Shown: piece after piece, positions 6,499 to 13,719 of the stretch
Position numbering within the stretch: the first letter of the stretch is position 1
How the letters are laid out: each line of letters begins with the position of its first letter
Source: a virus
Length of the DNA stretch: 37,619 bases
Strand: one strand, 5' to 3'
IMG/VR virus record: IMGVR_UViG_3300037529_000004
Coordinates: 1-37,619 of that record
Notes under the pieces: generated by a model
What the model was told of the DNA's origin: nothing
What the model saw: only the letters and a program-made list of their open reading frames with translations
Database searches by the model: none
Translations under genes and position numbers: made by a program

Positions 6499-8381
6499 GA
6501 AGTCCACATCTCTAAACAGTTGATCATTGCTTGGAGACGCGGCACGTCGCGGCAGGACCGGAGCGTCTCCTCAATGCCCGCGCGTCGCTTCGCCTCTGCA
6601 GTGATTGTCTTGCGGTGCTGCGTCCAACCTGCCTGATCGGTGCGGTAATCACACTTTGAGTTTGCGTATTTTCGCGTGAGTTCGTTTATACGCTCATAAA
6701 GCGTCTCACGATCATCGCTGACATTATCAACGACGATTTCCTCCACATCTTCATCATCTTCGGTGATCGTAATCTGGCCGCTGTCGAGACGACGCGCGAT
6801 TTCTACCCGATCGTAAATCATCGCCAATTTTGGTTGTTGACGCAAAACCTTGCTAACCATCTCATCTTTGGCATAACCGATTGCATCCAAATGGAGATCG
6901 GTTACGCCGGCATTAAAGGGGTTCGAGATATCAGGTTCAGGCGGCGGATCGCCGGGCTCACGTTCCTCATCTTCAAGCCGCACTTTGTTGGCTAGGGATG
7001 CCAGGTCGCCGCCTTCATTAGCCACAACATATGCATAAAGGTCTTGTGTAATAATATCGTCGGGCAGGATCAATGTACCATTGTTAGCCAGCGGTCTACC
7101 ATCAGCATCTTCCCAGGGCGTCGCAATTCGCAGCCACCTCTGTATGCCACCCGACGATGTACGAATAACTGATAGATCTAGGGCGGTTTTAGTACGATCC
7201 GTATCGAGCCCGGTGCCACCCATCTGTTTAACTATCAGCACGTCGCCAACACCGGGCGTTTCGTCGGTTCCGACAAACCGAGCAATGCGCCGAGCTGCCT
7301 CCTCCTGTTTCATGCCGTGCTGCATCGCTATAACTACGACAGGGGCGACGCCAGTTTTCTGCCGCCAGACCGTTCCGATGATGTTCTTAACTTGGCTGGT
7401 ATGTCTTTCGTCCTCTGCCTCGTTCTGCGCATCATTGCCGACATAGACAATCGAGGCGCTGGTTGGGGCCGTATGCCTGCGCGTCATAACATCATCGACC
7501 AGAAGCTCCGCTCCCTGGCGGATCACGGCAGGATCACGCACCGCTAGGGACAAAGCCTTACGCACCCTGGCCGCATCCTTAATGGCGCTGATTACCTGCC
7601 CATCGGAATAGTAGGAAAACCATCGCGCCTGCACTGGAACGAGATACCCCTTCGTCCAAGCGTCTTTCCGAGTGAACTCATAGTCCGCCTCCAGTTCATA
7701 GGCGACACGTTCAGCCGAATAAACCTTGAAGATCGGCTCGCCGGCGGCGTCATGACCGGGAACCCGATAATTCACCGCCTGGCGGGCTAGTTCCTTTACG
7801 CGAAATCCATACGGCGCGATATTGTCGGAGCGATGTTTTGATCCGGTCAATAAAACAACATGCGCGCCAGAAGCCTCCAGCCGTGCAGCAGTCTTACCCC
7901 AACCTGCCTGCTCGGAGCTGATAAGGTGCCCTTCGTCTATGTATACAACCAATAGCCTTCCCTGCCGCTTCAGGTGTGCCGCAGTTGCCTCAAGCTGAAT
8001 TAAACTGGATTCCTGTCCGGCAGCCGCAATCGTCATCGACCAAAGATGGCGTGTCGGCGTCGCGAGATAAAAATCCCAATTAAATAACCCCTCCAACTTA
8101 TCCGGGGTGTATCGCGCGATGCGCAAGCGCCGGCACATCCCGTGGATCTTGTCCGGATTAATCAGTTGGTCCCGTAAAAATACCCATGGCGACAGAGCCA
8201 CAGAAACGGCGCGAAACTGTTCAGCAACTTCCAGGGACGCCGCCCTGATCACATAGGACTTGCCGGTGCGTGGCGGCTTGACAATCGCGGAGGTCGTTTG
8301 TCCTTCAGTAATCCGCCGGACAATCGTATCAACTGCGATCTCGATTTCTGGACGGCGATCAGACGCAAACGTCCTCGGCAT
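6495..8381 (-). CDS. SF2 (DEAD/DEAH-like) helicase
   Basis: 628 residues. Motif I is PPRTGKS (residues 36-42), motif II is the DEAH variant DEGH (149-152), and an LLTGSK segment follows as motif III. The second RecA-like domain includes IVKQMGGTGLDTDRTKTALDL near residue 390, corresponding to motifs V/VI. These are features of superfamily 2 nucleic-acid translocases. The C-terminal 170 residues are acidic then basic helical and probably unique to this phage group. The start overlaps the small HNH gene by 23 bp. The gene is visibly more AT-rich than its neighbours. It may open the origin or act with the VirE ATPase and VRR-NUC nuclease. Confidence 0.9.
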   Translation of the reverse strand: MPRTFASDRRPEIEIAVDTIVRRITEGQTTSAIVKPPRTGKSYVIRAASLEVAEQFRAVSVALSPWVFLRDQLINPDKIHGMCRRLRIARYTPDKLEGLFNWDFYLATPTRHLWSMTIAAAGQESSLIQLEATAAHLKRQGRLLVVYIDEGHLISSEQAGWGKTAARLEASGAHVVLLTGSKHRSDNIAPYGFRVKELARQAVNYRVPGHDAAGEPIFKVYSAERVAYELEADYEFTRKDAWTKGYLVPVQARWFSYYSDGQVISAIKDAARVRKALSLAVRDPAVIRQGAELLVDDVMTRRHTAPTSASIVYVGNDAQNEAEDERHTSQVKNIIGTVWRQKTGVAPVVVIAMQHGMKQEEAARRIARFVGTDETPGVGDVLIVKQMGGTGLDTDRTKTALDLSVIRTSSGGIQRWLRIATPWEDADGRPLANNGTLILPDDIITQDLYAYVVANEGGDLASLANKVRLEDEEREPGDPPPEPDISNPFNAGVTDLHLDAIGYAKDEMVSKVLRQQPKLAMIYDRVEIARRLDSGQITITEDDEDVEEIVVDNVSDDRETLYERINELTRKYANSKCDYRTDQAGWTQHRKTITAEAKRRAGIEETLRSCRDVPRLQAMINCLEMWTS

Positions 8382-8589
8382 ACTTCACTCCCTTTTTTAA
8401 ATTGCATTGCGGACAGGTTGCTTGGAGTTCAGAAAGCACCGTCCGGCCAGTGACCGAGAACGGGATGATGTGATCCGCATGAAATTCCCGAATAGCGATC
8501 GGCGTACCACATATCGCGCACCGTCCGTTTGCTCGGCGATGGAGCAACACCCGCTCCAATTTTGACGGTCTGCGTCGTCTCATCGTCAT
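8359..8589 (-). CDS. Small HNH endonuclease
   Basis: 76 residues from the ATG at 8589, which overlaps the previous stop (ATGA). After a basic start (MTMRRRRPSKLERVLLHRR) comes a compact HNH domain: CAICG, then FHADHIIPFS, then LQATCPQCNLKKG, giving two CxxC zinc ligands around the catalytic DH. This is close to the smallest functional HNH size. It is followed at once, with 23 bp overlap, by the helicase, so nuclease and helicase are probably made together. It could be a nicking or replication-linked nuclease or a free-standing homing endonuclease; the tight operon overlap favours a fixed role. Confidence 0.87.
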   Translation of the reverse strand: MTMRRRRPSKLERVLLHRRANGRCAICGTPIAIREFHADHIIPFSVTGRTVLSELQATCPQCNLKKGVKYAEDVCV

Positions 8590-8879
8590 CCCCGCCCGGC
8601 GCCGGGGGAGCGGCTGGCACCGGCGTTGGCGGCACCGTCGCATGGCGACCGGGCGGGGATCGGGATGTCGGCGGGCCAGGGGAGATCGAGCGGCCAGTTC
8701 GCGGCGAGCCAGCATGCAGCGCGCTCCAGCGTGCGCACGGTGCAGGTCTTGCCGGCAGCCAAGCGGGTAAATACCTTGTCGTTGTTGGCCGCCTTGACGC
8801 CGATCGTGACCAGCGAGCGGCCGACATGGTCGCTGTAGGCGCGCGCCAGGCGCAGCAGATCGTCGGCCGAGAGGCTCAT
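8586..8879 (-). CDS. Small DNA-binding-like protein, first gene of the early operon
   Basis: 97 residues. LSADDLLRLARAYSDHVGRSLVTIGVKAANNDKVFTRLAAGKTCTVRTLERAACWLAANWP reads as a four-to-five-helix domain with a helix-turn-helix pattern (SLVTIGVKAANNDKVFTRL), a type common in small alphaproteobacterial phage proteins. The C-terminus is a disordered Pro/Ala/Gly tail. It is the promoter-proximal gene opposite the repressor at 8985, the position of Cro in lambda-like switches. A palindrome (8885-8902) lies just before the start codon, and no clear Shine-Dalgarno is seen. A Cro-like role is inference. Confidence 0.65.
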   Translation of the reverse strand: MSLSADDLLRLARAYSDHVGRSLVTIGVKAANNDKVFTRLAAGKTCTVRTLERAACWLAANWPLDLPWPADIPIPARSPCDGAANAGASRSPGAGRG

Positions 8880-8884
8880 GCCGA

Positions 8885-8902
8885 CAATTTTCGAGAAAAT
8901 TG
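8885..8902. promoter_or_regulatory. Operator-like palindrome O1
   Basis: CAATTTTC-GA-GAAAATTG, an 18-bp inverted repeat with perfect 8-base arms, lies six bases upstream of the early operon start codon and would block its transcription start or ribosome access when bound. A second, related palindrome lies 35 bp away. Binding by the 8985 repressor is inferred from position. Confidence 0.6.
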
Positions 8903-8937
8903 ACCCAGATGTAAATCTAGAGTTTGCCGCGGCGATA

Positions 8938-8951
8938 CAGAAAATTTTCGG
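8938..8951. promoter_or_regulatory. Operator-like palindrome O2 with putative repressor promoter
   Basis: CA-GAAAATTTTC-GG contains the perfect 10-base palindrome GAAAATTTTC and shares the AATTTTCG half-site with O1. Its right half overlaps a possible -35 (TTTTCG, 8945-8950) for the plus strand, followed by a possible -10 (TAGTTA, 8970-8975) that would start transcription at or near the repressor ATG, i.e. a leaderless message. On the minus strand TTTCTG (8948-8943 region) and TAGATT (8919-8914) could form the early promoter. The promoter hexamers are weak matches. Confidence 0.45.
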
Positions 8952-8984
8952 GAGTACCGCTATCTGTGCTAGTTAACTGCTCTG

Positions 8985-9422
8985 ATGGACAAGACCGAAC
9001 GCAAGCACGCGCTGGCCTGGGATGATGATGCGTTCCGCGCTCGCGCGGCATTGCTCGCCAAAATGCAGGGGCGGCCGCTTGACGAGGTGTGCATCACTGC
9101 CGGTCTGGCGCATGACACGCTAACCAAGACCGTGCGCAAGGGGCGCAACATTAGTACGATCTTTGCGCTTGCCCGCTCGTTGCACGTCGAGCCGAGCGTC
9201 CTTATGTTCGACAGCCCCGGCGCGTCTGCGCCGCAGTTCGATTCGGGAGCATTACGCCGGCTCGCTTTGTTGGCCCACGTTGCGACGCATCTTTATCTCT
9301 CGCTTGGTCAGACCTTGCCGACGCAGAGCCCCGAGATCGAGCGCATCATGCGGCTTATTATGTCCATCATCGAGGCCGGCTCAGCAACGCCAGAACCGCC
9401 CGCAGCGGCACCAGATCCATAA
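8985..9422 (+). CDS. Helix-turn-helix repressor (CI-like)
   Basis: 145 residues. Residues 8-65 form an XRE-like helix-turn-helix: FRARAALLAKMQGRPLDEVCITAGLAHDTLTKTVRKGRNISTIFALARSLHVEPSVLMF, with the recognition helix around AHDTLTKTV. The C-terminal part (SGALRRLALLAHVATHLYLSLGQTLP...IERIMRLIMSIIEAG) is helical and probably dimerises. No LexA/S24 Ser-Lys protease domain is present, so SOS self-cleavage is unlikely. It faces the early operon across a 105-bp region with two palindromes. No Shine-Dalgarno precedes the ATG, consistent with a leaderless message as in lambda cI. The 3' end overlaps the convergent gene ending at 9367 by 56 bp. Confidence 0.8.
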   Translation: MDKTERKHALAWDDDAFRARAALLAKMQGRPLDEVCITAGLAHDTLTKTVRKGRNISTIFALARSLHVEPSVLMFDSPGASAPQFDSGALRRLALLAHVATHLYLSLGQTLPTQSPEIERIMRLIMSIIEAGSATPEPPAAAPDP

Positions 9423-9600
9423 ACACGAGAGGCGCGAGCAGGATGCCGTCGGTGTCGGCCCACGCGGTGCCGTTCCAGCGGCCGATCGTCCAATCTTCGC
9501 CGTGAAGACCTGGCCCTAACAGACAGGGACCATACTCCACCCCCGGCGTGACCGGCGCCTCCGAGATCGGCCGACAGAAGATCGCGTCTCCGGTTGCCAC
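9367..9600 (-). CDS. Small phage protein of unknown function
   Basis: 77 residues from a GTG at 9600, preceded by AAGGAGG seven bases upstream, a near-perfect ribosome-binding site. The pattern DAIFCRPISEAPVTPGVEYGPCLLGPGLHGEDWTIGRWNGTAWADTDGILLAPLVFMDL is beta-rich and resembles small phage proteins with a W.iGrWdG.xW.d..G..l.P motif. No function is known to me. It is convergent with the repressor and overlaps its last 56 bp, so the two messages could form antisense pairs. Confidence 0.65.
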   Translation of the reverse strand: MATGDAIFCRPISEAPVTPGVEYGPCLLGPGLHGEDWTIGRWNGTAWADTDGILLAPLVFMDLVPLRAVLALLSRPR

Positions 9601-9784
9601 CCTGTTGCCTCCTTAGCGCTCGATTTCAGCCGCTTTTCTTGTCTGTATCAGTTGCAACCGCATCTTAACCGCTCGGTTCCGCCGCTCGCAGCCTATATCG
9701 AATTTGATGCGAATTAAGATTAAATTCTAGAAAACCGGCGCTTCGGGTGGCACACTGCGCAGCCGTAGCTCGCGCGAGGGCGCC
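9601..9784. promoter_or_regulatory. Divergent AT-rich control region
   Basis: A gene-free stretch between the minus-strand gene at 9600 and the plus-strand recombination operon at 9785. It contains an AT-rich core with three AATT-type half-sites: CGAATTTG (9699-9706), GAATTAAG (9711-9718) and TTAAATTC (9720-9727), the last two forming an inverted repeat GAATT-N7-AATTC. TTGATG (9704-9709 region) could be a -35 with a weak -10 about 17 bases on. This is the only place where the rightward operon promoter can reasonably lie. Confidence 0.4.
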
Positions 9785-9949
9785 ATGCTGGAAGGCTTTC
9801 GAAGGACCGATTATCCCAGCCTAGCTAGCAACGCGATCGACTGGCCGCTGTACCCGCGCGGCCCGATGTCGCGCCTGTATGTTGGCGAGGCGGCCGTCGT
9901 GGCGCTGATTTCGCTGGTTGTGTATCTCCTGCTGGTGGCGCTGCCGTGA
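9785..9949 (+). CDS. 54-residue single-pass membrane protein
   Basis: A short gene beginning MLEGFRRTDYPSLASNAIDW and ending in a hydrophobic segment (AAVVALISLVVYLLLVALP, residues 36-54) that would span the membrane once, with the basic N-terminus inside and almost no residues after it. GAGG lies about five bases before the ATG, and the TGA stop overlaps the next start as GTGA. It opens the rightward operon. Size and topology would allow a tail-anchored or holin-like peptide, but its position away from late genes argues against a main lysis role. Confidence 0.65.
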   Translation: MLEGFRRTDYPSLASNAIDWPLYPRGPMSRLYVGEAAVVALISLVVYLLLVALP

Positions 9950-10191
9950 TTACCCGCCGTTTTTCTGCCCGGGCCGACGCGATCACGCTGCGCATCCAGC
10001 CGCTGCTCGCCGGCCAGGGGTCGGTATTGCAGGGTGCGGTCATTGCCGATTTGTGCGCGATCTGGATCGCCGGGCACCGCTGCAGCGATCCCCAGGAGGA
10101 GCGGCGCATCCATGAGGAGCTGATCGCGCTGCACGCCGATTGCGTGCGGCAGTTGGTGGAAATGTATGTGCGGGAGCGAAATGAACGATGA
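9946..10191 (+). CDS. Small helical phage protein
   Basis: 81 residues from a GTG overlapping the previous stop. The sequence is helical (RRFSARADAITLRIQPLLAG..., AVIADLCAIWIAGHRC, EERRIHEELIALHADCVRQLVEMYVRER). No family function is known to me. Its last codons, LVEMYVRER plus the following ATG region, are repeated imperfectly near 10585-10635 in front of the gene at 10633, which suggests an old tandem duplication. Confidence 0.65.
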   Translation: MITRRFSARADAITLRIQPLLAGQGSVLQGAVIADLCAIWIAGHRCSDPQEERRIHEELIALHADCVRQLVEMYVRERNER

Positions 10192-10596
10192 GTAGAGAAA
10201 GAATATATACCTCGCACCATATGGATATAGCCGAGTCGCTTTTTACGCACGGTGGTCGGATCGCGCGGACATCGCCGAAGCGCTCACCGCTGCCGCAAAA
10301 TCTGGAAACGACGGTTATCATACGTTTGATGAACTATATGAGCATCGACACGCGCTATTTATCGCTCTGTGTCGCGAGCTTATTGGTTTTCCGATTTGGC
10401 GTAGTCGGCAGCATCATGACGGCTCGACCTATGATGGTTGGTTTATAATGGGGATTTGCTCATTGCCGGGCGAACAGATCACATATCATCTGCAGCCTTT
10501 TTTGCAACACCGCTCGACCGCGCGCCGGAATGGGACGGGCATACATCAGAGGACGTGATTCGGAGGCTGTATGTCCTTGCTCGGCGACGTGGGTAA
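10188..10596 (+). pseudogene. Frame-disrupted WDGFH/DELYEHR-type phage gene
   Basis: The three frames together spell a known small phage protein family, but no single frame does. The upstream frame starts at ATG 10188 (MSRERIYTSHHMDIAE...). The frame at 10262-10540 reads DIAEALTAAAKSGNDGYHTFDELYEHRHALFIALC, WRSRQHHDGSTYDGWFIMGI and LPGEQITYHL. After the T6 run at 10498-10503, a third frame reads TPLDRAPEWDGHTSEDVIRRLYVLARRRG and stops at 10594. The middle frame has no ATG, GTG or TTG start. Both changes are -1 in sense. The region between YHL and DRAPEWDGH is shorter than usual in the family, so a small deletion at the second site is likely. Loss of function is the simplest reading; sequencing error at the T6 run or programmed slippage (T TTT TTG) are alternatives. 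Confidence 0.7.
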
Positions 10597-10637
10597 TATG
10601 GTGCAGATGTATATGAGGGAGCGGACTTAACGATGGC
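10585..10637 (+). repeat. Imperfect copy of the 10150-10197 segment
   Basis: ATGGTGCAGATGTATATG and the following AGGGAGCG...TTAACGATG match TTGGTGGAAATGTATGTG, CGGGAGCG and ATGAACGATG at 10153-10190. The copied part carries the end of the 9946-10191 gene (LVEMYVRER versus MVQMYMRER) and the ribosome-binding site and ATG of the next gene. It marks a past duplication that now flanks the broken gene on both sides. Confidence 0.6.
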
Positions 10638-11361
10638 TGATAAATCGTACCGGCTGCGCGTGTGGGCGCGGCAGATTTTGCTGCAGACATCGGGCGACGT
10701 GAATGCCGCGCTGCCGCATCTCGACCGGCAAATTATCGAGGCCGACGATGCAGCCCTGGAACGGGCGCTGACCGCGACCTATCGCGAGTACGCGCTGCGG
10801 GCGCTCTTGAACAGCAACCTGACCGATCTTGAAGAAGAAGGCGCTTTGCCGACGCAGCGGGAGGCGCCGCCAGAGCCAACGCGGGAGGCGAAGGCGAATA
10901 CTTGGGCACACGAGCGTGTGCGGGATATGGACGAGCGCCGCAAAATGGAGGTCCGCAATTACCTCGACAGTTTCCTGGTGAACGGCGAGCCGATCGGCGA
11001 TCTGACGCCGGAGACTGTCCTGGCGCGTGCCGACCTGCACGAGCGCGACGCGCGGTTTATGCGGTTGATCGCGTCCGGCGTGCCCCTGGGCCACCGCATC
11101 CGCGAGTTCGTGACACCGCAGGAGGCGGCAGAGCGCTGGCAAATGGCGCATGAGCCGCCCGCGCTGTCTGTTGAGCAGGAGCGGCAGGCCGCACTAATGC
11201 GGCTGCTGACGCTCAACCGCACCCTAACGGAGCATGAGTACCTCGCCGCCAAGGCGCGCGTCGAGGCACTGCAGGCACAGCCAGACCGGACGCGCATGGA
11301 CGAGCTGGAGCAGGATTGCCTCGCGCGCATTATGAGCGAGTACGAGGACGCGCAGCGTTGA
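10633..11361 (+). CDS. Hydrophilic phage protein upstream of the exonuclease
   Basis: 242 residues, strongly helical and charged. Segment 1-65 (SYRLRVWARQILLQTSGDVNAALPHLDRQIIEADDAALERALTATYREYALRALL) is a helical domain, followed by an acidic/proline linker and a second helical domain (AHERVRDMDERRKMEVRNYLDSFLVNGEPIGDLTPETVLARADLHERDARFMRLIASGVP) that resembles small phage replication or recombination accessory proteins. The last third is coiled-coil-like. No catalytic motif is visible. Its TGA overlaps the TTG start of the YqaJ exonuclease, which suggests a linked function, perhaps as a recombination accessory. Confidence 0.65.
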   Translation: MADKSYRLRVWARQILLQTSGDVNAALPHLDRQIIEADDAALERALTATYREYALRALLNSNLTDLEEEGALPTQREAPPEPTREAKANTWAHERVRDMDERRKMEVRNYLDSFLVNGEPIGDLTPETVLARADLHERDARFMRLIASGVPLGHRIREFVTPQEAAERWQMAHEPPALSVEQERQAALMRLLTLNRTLTEHEYLAAKARVEALQAQPDRTRMDELEQDCLARIMSEYEDAQR

Positions 11362-12242
11362 GCGACGGTCTGCGCCGCGAGAGCGTGCTGATCGAAAGCG
11401 TCGGCGACTGGCTCGAACACAGAAAAGGCCACGTCACGGCGTCACGCATGGCCGCGCTGTTTGACGCACACTTATATATGACGCGCGAGCAGCTCGCCGA
11501 CGATCTGCGCGGGCAGAGCGTCAAGGGCGACACGCCCGCGATGGCGCGGGGCCGCCGGCTGGAAGTCGCCGTGATCGAGGCTCTACGCGAGACGCATCCC
11601 GATTGGACGATCGAGCGGGCGCATACGTATCATTACCTACCCGAGCACCGCTTGGGCGCGACGCCGGACGCCTTCTATAACGAAGACGGGCTGATCGAGG
11701 CCAAGACCGTGCATCCCAAGCGCTGGGAAGAATGGCACGGGGCGCCGCCGCTTCAATATACCTTACAGACGCTAACCAACCTCATGTGCACCGGCCGCAC
11801 GCGCGGCATGTTGGCGTGCATGGTGCTCGGCGGCGCCTTCGAGGTCTACGAGTACGAGGTGCCGCGCCATCCCGCCGCCGAACAGCGCATTCTCGATGCC
11901 GTTGCGCAGTGGTGGCAGGAGTACGACACCGGCCGCATCGCCGCGCCGCAGGCGGTCGATGAACTGGAAGCGATGCTCGACGACGGCAGCCACAAGGATC
12001 TGAGCGATCGCGAGGACATTCGCCAGGCGCTCGCAGATCGCCGCGAGTTGAAGGCCGAGATCAGCCGCCTCAATCAGCGGCTCGGCGAATGTGAATATCT
12101 CATCAAAAACACGATTGGGCCGGCAAGCACCGCTTGGCTGCCGGGCTGGTCCGTAACCTTCCGCCGGACGCACCGCCGCGAGTACACAGTCCCCGCTGCC
12201 GATGTCCGCACCCTGAGAATCAAGGAGATCAGCCTTGACTGA
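11358..12242 (+). CDS. YqaJ-type viral recombinase exonuclease
   Basis: 294 residues from the TTG at 11358, which overlaps the previous stop (TTGA). The N-terminal domain is a lambda-exonuclease/YqaJ PD-(D/E)XK fold: helix VTASRMAALF, RGRRLE (E69), GATPDAF (D104), LIEAKTV (E114 and K116) and the QYTLQTLTNL helix with its glutamine. These residues bind the metal and cut DNA 5'-3', leaving 3' single strands. Residues 195-260 form a coiled coil (DLSDREDIRQALADRRELKAEISRLNQRLGEC), common in the extended YqaJ forms. The annealase follows directly with an 8-bp overlap, so the pair forms a two-component recombination system. Confidence 0.92.
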   Translation: MSDGLRRESVLIESVGDWLEHRKGHVTASRMAALFDAHLYMTREQLADDLRGQSVKGDTPAMARGRRLEVAVIEALRETHPDWTIERAHTYHYLPEHRLGATPDAFYNEDGLIEAKTVHPKRWEEWHGAPPLQYTLQTLTNLMCTGRTRGMLACMVLGGAFEVYEYEVPRHPAAEQRILDAVAQWWQEYDTGRIAAPQAVDELEAMLDDGSHKDLSDREDIRQALADRRELKAEISRLNQRLGECEYLIKNTIGPASTAWLPGWSVTFRRTHRREYTVPAADVRTLRIKEISLD

Positions 12243-13278
12243 TATAGCGATAGCCCGGCAGCACGCCGGCGATCTCATCGAGAGCGTCATTACCAAGGGC
12301 GATCTTGGCAAGCTATCGCCGGGGGAGCGCACGCATTATTATGTAGAGGTTTGTCGCAGTGTCGGGTTGAACCCCTTCACGAAGCCCTTTGAGTATATCG
12401 TTTTGAACGGACAGTTGCGTCTATACGCGCGGCGCGAGGCGACCGACCAACTGCGCAAGATCAACGGCATATCGCTTGAAGTGATCTCGCGCGAAATCGA
12501 CGGCGATCTGTTCGTCTGCCATGTGCGAGCGCGCGACAAGACCGATCGGACGGATGAAGATTATGGAGCTGTCAGCATCGCCGGTCTGCGGGGCGAGGCT
12601 CGCGCGAATGCGATTATGAAAGGGATAACCAAAGGCAAGCGGCGTGTCACGCTGTCGCTATGCGGCCTGGGGTTTCTCGACGAGAACGAGATTGAGGACA
12701 TTCCGGCGCGGGATCGCCACATGCCGCCGGTCAGTGTAACGGCGGAGTTGGATGCTTTCGCGGCCGTGAATCCGCCGAAGCTGCCGGATGTCAGCCTGCC
12801 GCACGCTACGGTGCAGGAGCCGCCGGCGGACGAGCGCCTTTTAGAGCGCGACGCCCGCGCCGCCGCCGCCCAGGGCACCGAGGCATTGCGCAAGCATATG
12901 CGCAGTCTAACGCCCGAGGACCGCGACCGGCTGGCGGCTCTCGTCGGCTCGCGGCAGACGCCCGGCGAATTGCTGCGGCTGGCGCAGGCTAGCGACGCCG
13001 CGTTCCAGGCCGCCGAGCCGGACGACGGGCCGGTCGATGCGTTCGGGCTGCCCGCCGAGAAACCGCGCGATGAGGCATGGTTCGTCGTCGAAGGCAAAAA
13101 CCCGCGGGCGTTTCACGCTGCGATGTACCAGCGCATCCGTGAGGCGCGCACGGCCGCGGAGATCGAGCGGCTGCGGGCCAGCAATCCCGCGATCGACGAC
13201 CTCGACAAGGCGACGCGGGAGGCCGTGCTGGGCGAACTCGCCGACCGCGAACAGGAGTTGAGAGCGGCCGCAGACTAA
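12235..13278 (+). CDS. RecT/Bet-family single-strand annealing protein
   Basis: 347 residues from a TTG at 12235, which has AAGGAG about seven bases upstream. Residues 25-160 match the annealase core: YYVEVCRSVGLNPFTKPFEYIVLNGQLRLYARREATDQLRKING, then the SLEVISREIDGDLFVCHVRARD strands, and ANAIMKGITKGKRRVTLSLCGLGFLDE. The C-terminal half is acidic and alanine-rich with helices, much longer than lambda Beta's tail; it may bind a single-strand-binding protein or the exonuclease. The protein anneals strands exposed by the adjacent exonuclease during phage recombination and replication restart. A parS-type palindrome starts four bases after the stop. Confidence 0.9.
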   Translation: MTDIAIARQHAGDLIESVITKGDLGKLSPGERTHYYVEVCRSVGLNPFTKPFEYIVLNGQLRLYARREATDQLRKINGISLEVISREIDGDLFVCHVRARDKTDRTDEDYGAVSIAGLRGEARANAIMKGITKGKRRVTLSLCGLGFLDENEIEDIPARDRHMPPVSVTAELDAFAAVNPPKLPDVSLPHATVQEPPADERLLERDARAAAAQGTEALRKHMRSLTPEDRDRLAALVGSRQTPGELLRLAQASDAAFQAAEPDDGPVDAFGLPAEKPRDEAWFVVEGKNPRAFHAAMYQRIREARTAAEIERLRASNPAIDDLDKATREAVLGELADREQELRAAAD

Positions 13279-13281
13279 TCC

Positions 13282-13297
13282 CGTTTCACGTGAAACA
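13282..13297. promoter_or_regulatory. parS: parS-type ParB-binding palindrome
   Basis: CGTTTCACGTGAAACA matches the bacterial chromosomal parS consensus (TGTTTCACGTGAAACA) at 15 of 16 bases, including the perfect 14-base palindrome GTTTCACGTGAAAC (13283-13296). By chance an exact 14-mer is expected about once in several thousand windows of this size. It lies in the short gap between the annealase stop and the next gene. In bacteria such sites load ParB clamps for chromosome segregation near the origin. Binding by host ParB here is inferred from sequence alone. Confidence 0.8.
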
Positions 13298-13356
13298 CGC
13301 GCTAGCGCCGCCGGGCCTTGCGCTTATCCGCGCGCACGGATCGAGGGGAGCCTCTG

Positions 13357-13608
13357 TTGAGCTACTGCCGCTGGTCGAGCGACAATTTTCGCTGCGAGCT
13401 GTATTGCTATCAGGACACGCGCGGCGGCTGGACAACGCACGTCGCGGCCGGTCTGTCTCACGACAGCCAGAAATTCAGCGATCCGACGCTGGAGGCTTTT
13501 CGCGCGCGGCTGATCGTGCTGCGGGAGGCCGGCTACAGATTTCCCGATTGCGTGCTTGAGAGAGTCGATGCGGAAATCGAACAGACCCGTGCCGCCGGCC
13601 GCGATTGA
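13357..13608 (+). CDS. Small conserved phage protein (SYCRxSSDNFxCxLYCY type)
   Basis: 83 residues. The TTG at 13357 is chosen because GGGGAG lies about six bases upstream and because relatives begin with MSYCRFS; an earlier ATG at 13318 would add 13 unrelated residues. The protein has SYCRWSSDNFRCELYCYQDTRGGWTTHVAAGLSH, with three cysteines in the first 17 residues, then a helix (LEAFRARLIVLREAGYRFP) and a polar tail. The family is widespread in phages and prophages but has no assigned function that I know. It ends the rightward operon. Confidence 0.75.
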   Translation: MSYCRWSSDNFRCELYCYQDTRGGWTTHVAAGLSHDSQKFSDPTLEAFRARLIVLREAGYRFPDCVLERVDAEIEQTRAAGRD

Positions 13609-13610
13609 CG

Positions 13611-13635
13611 AAAAACCCGGCGCCGTAGCGCCGGG
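13611..13635 (-). terminator. Intrinsic terminator of the late operon
   Basis: On the minus strand the sequence reads CCCGGCGC-TACG-GCGCCGGG followed by TTTTT, a perfect 8-bp GC stem with a 4-base loop and a U tract. It lies 85 bp after the last late gene and three bases beyond the convergent plus-strand gene, so it stops late transcripts from entering the recombination operon. No U tract follows in the plus direction. Confidence 0.85.
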
Positions 13636-13719
13636 CCTCGTCCTACTCAGATCGAATACGCTCGAAAAGCCGCCGCGAGCGTCGCCCCGAGGGCGCCGCC
13701 TCTGGCTCGGGCGGCTCTG

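Noticed and set aside
10498-10504. Programmed -1 frameshift as the sole explanation of the broken gene
   Set aside because: The T6 run fits, but a second frame change near the 5' end and a missing stretch of about six residues make a decayed gene more likely.
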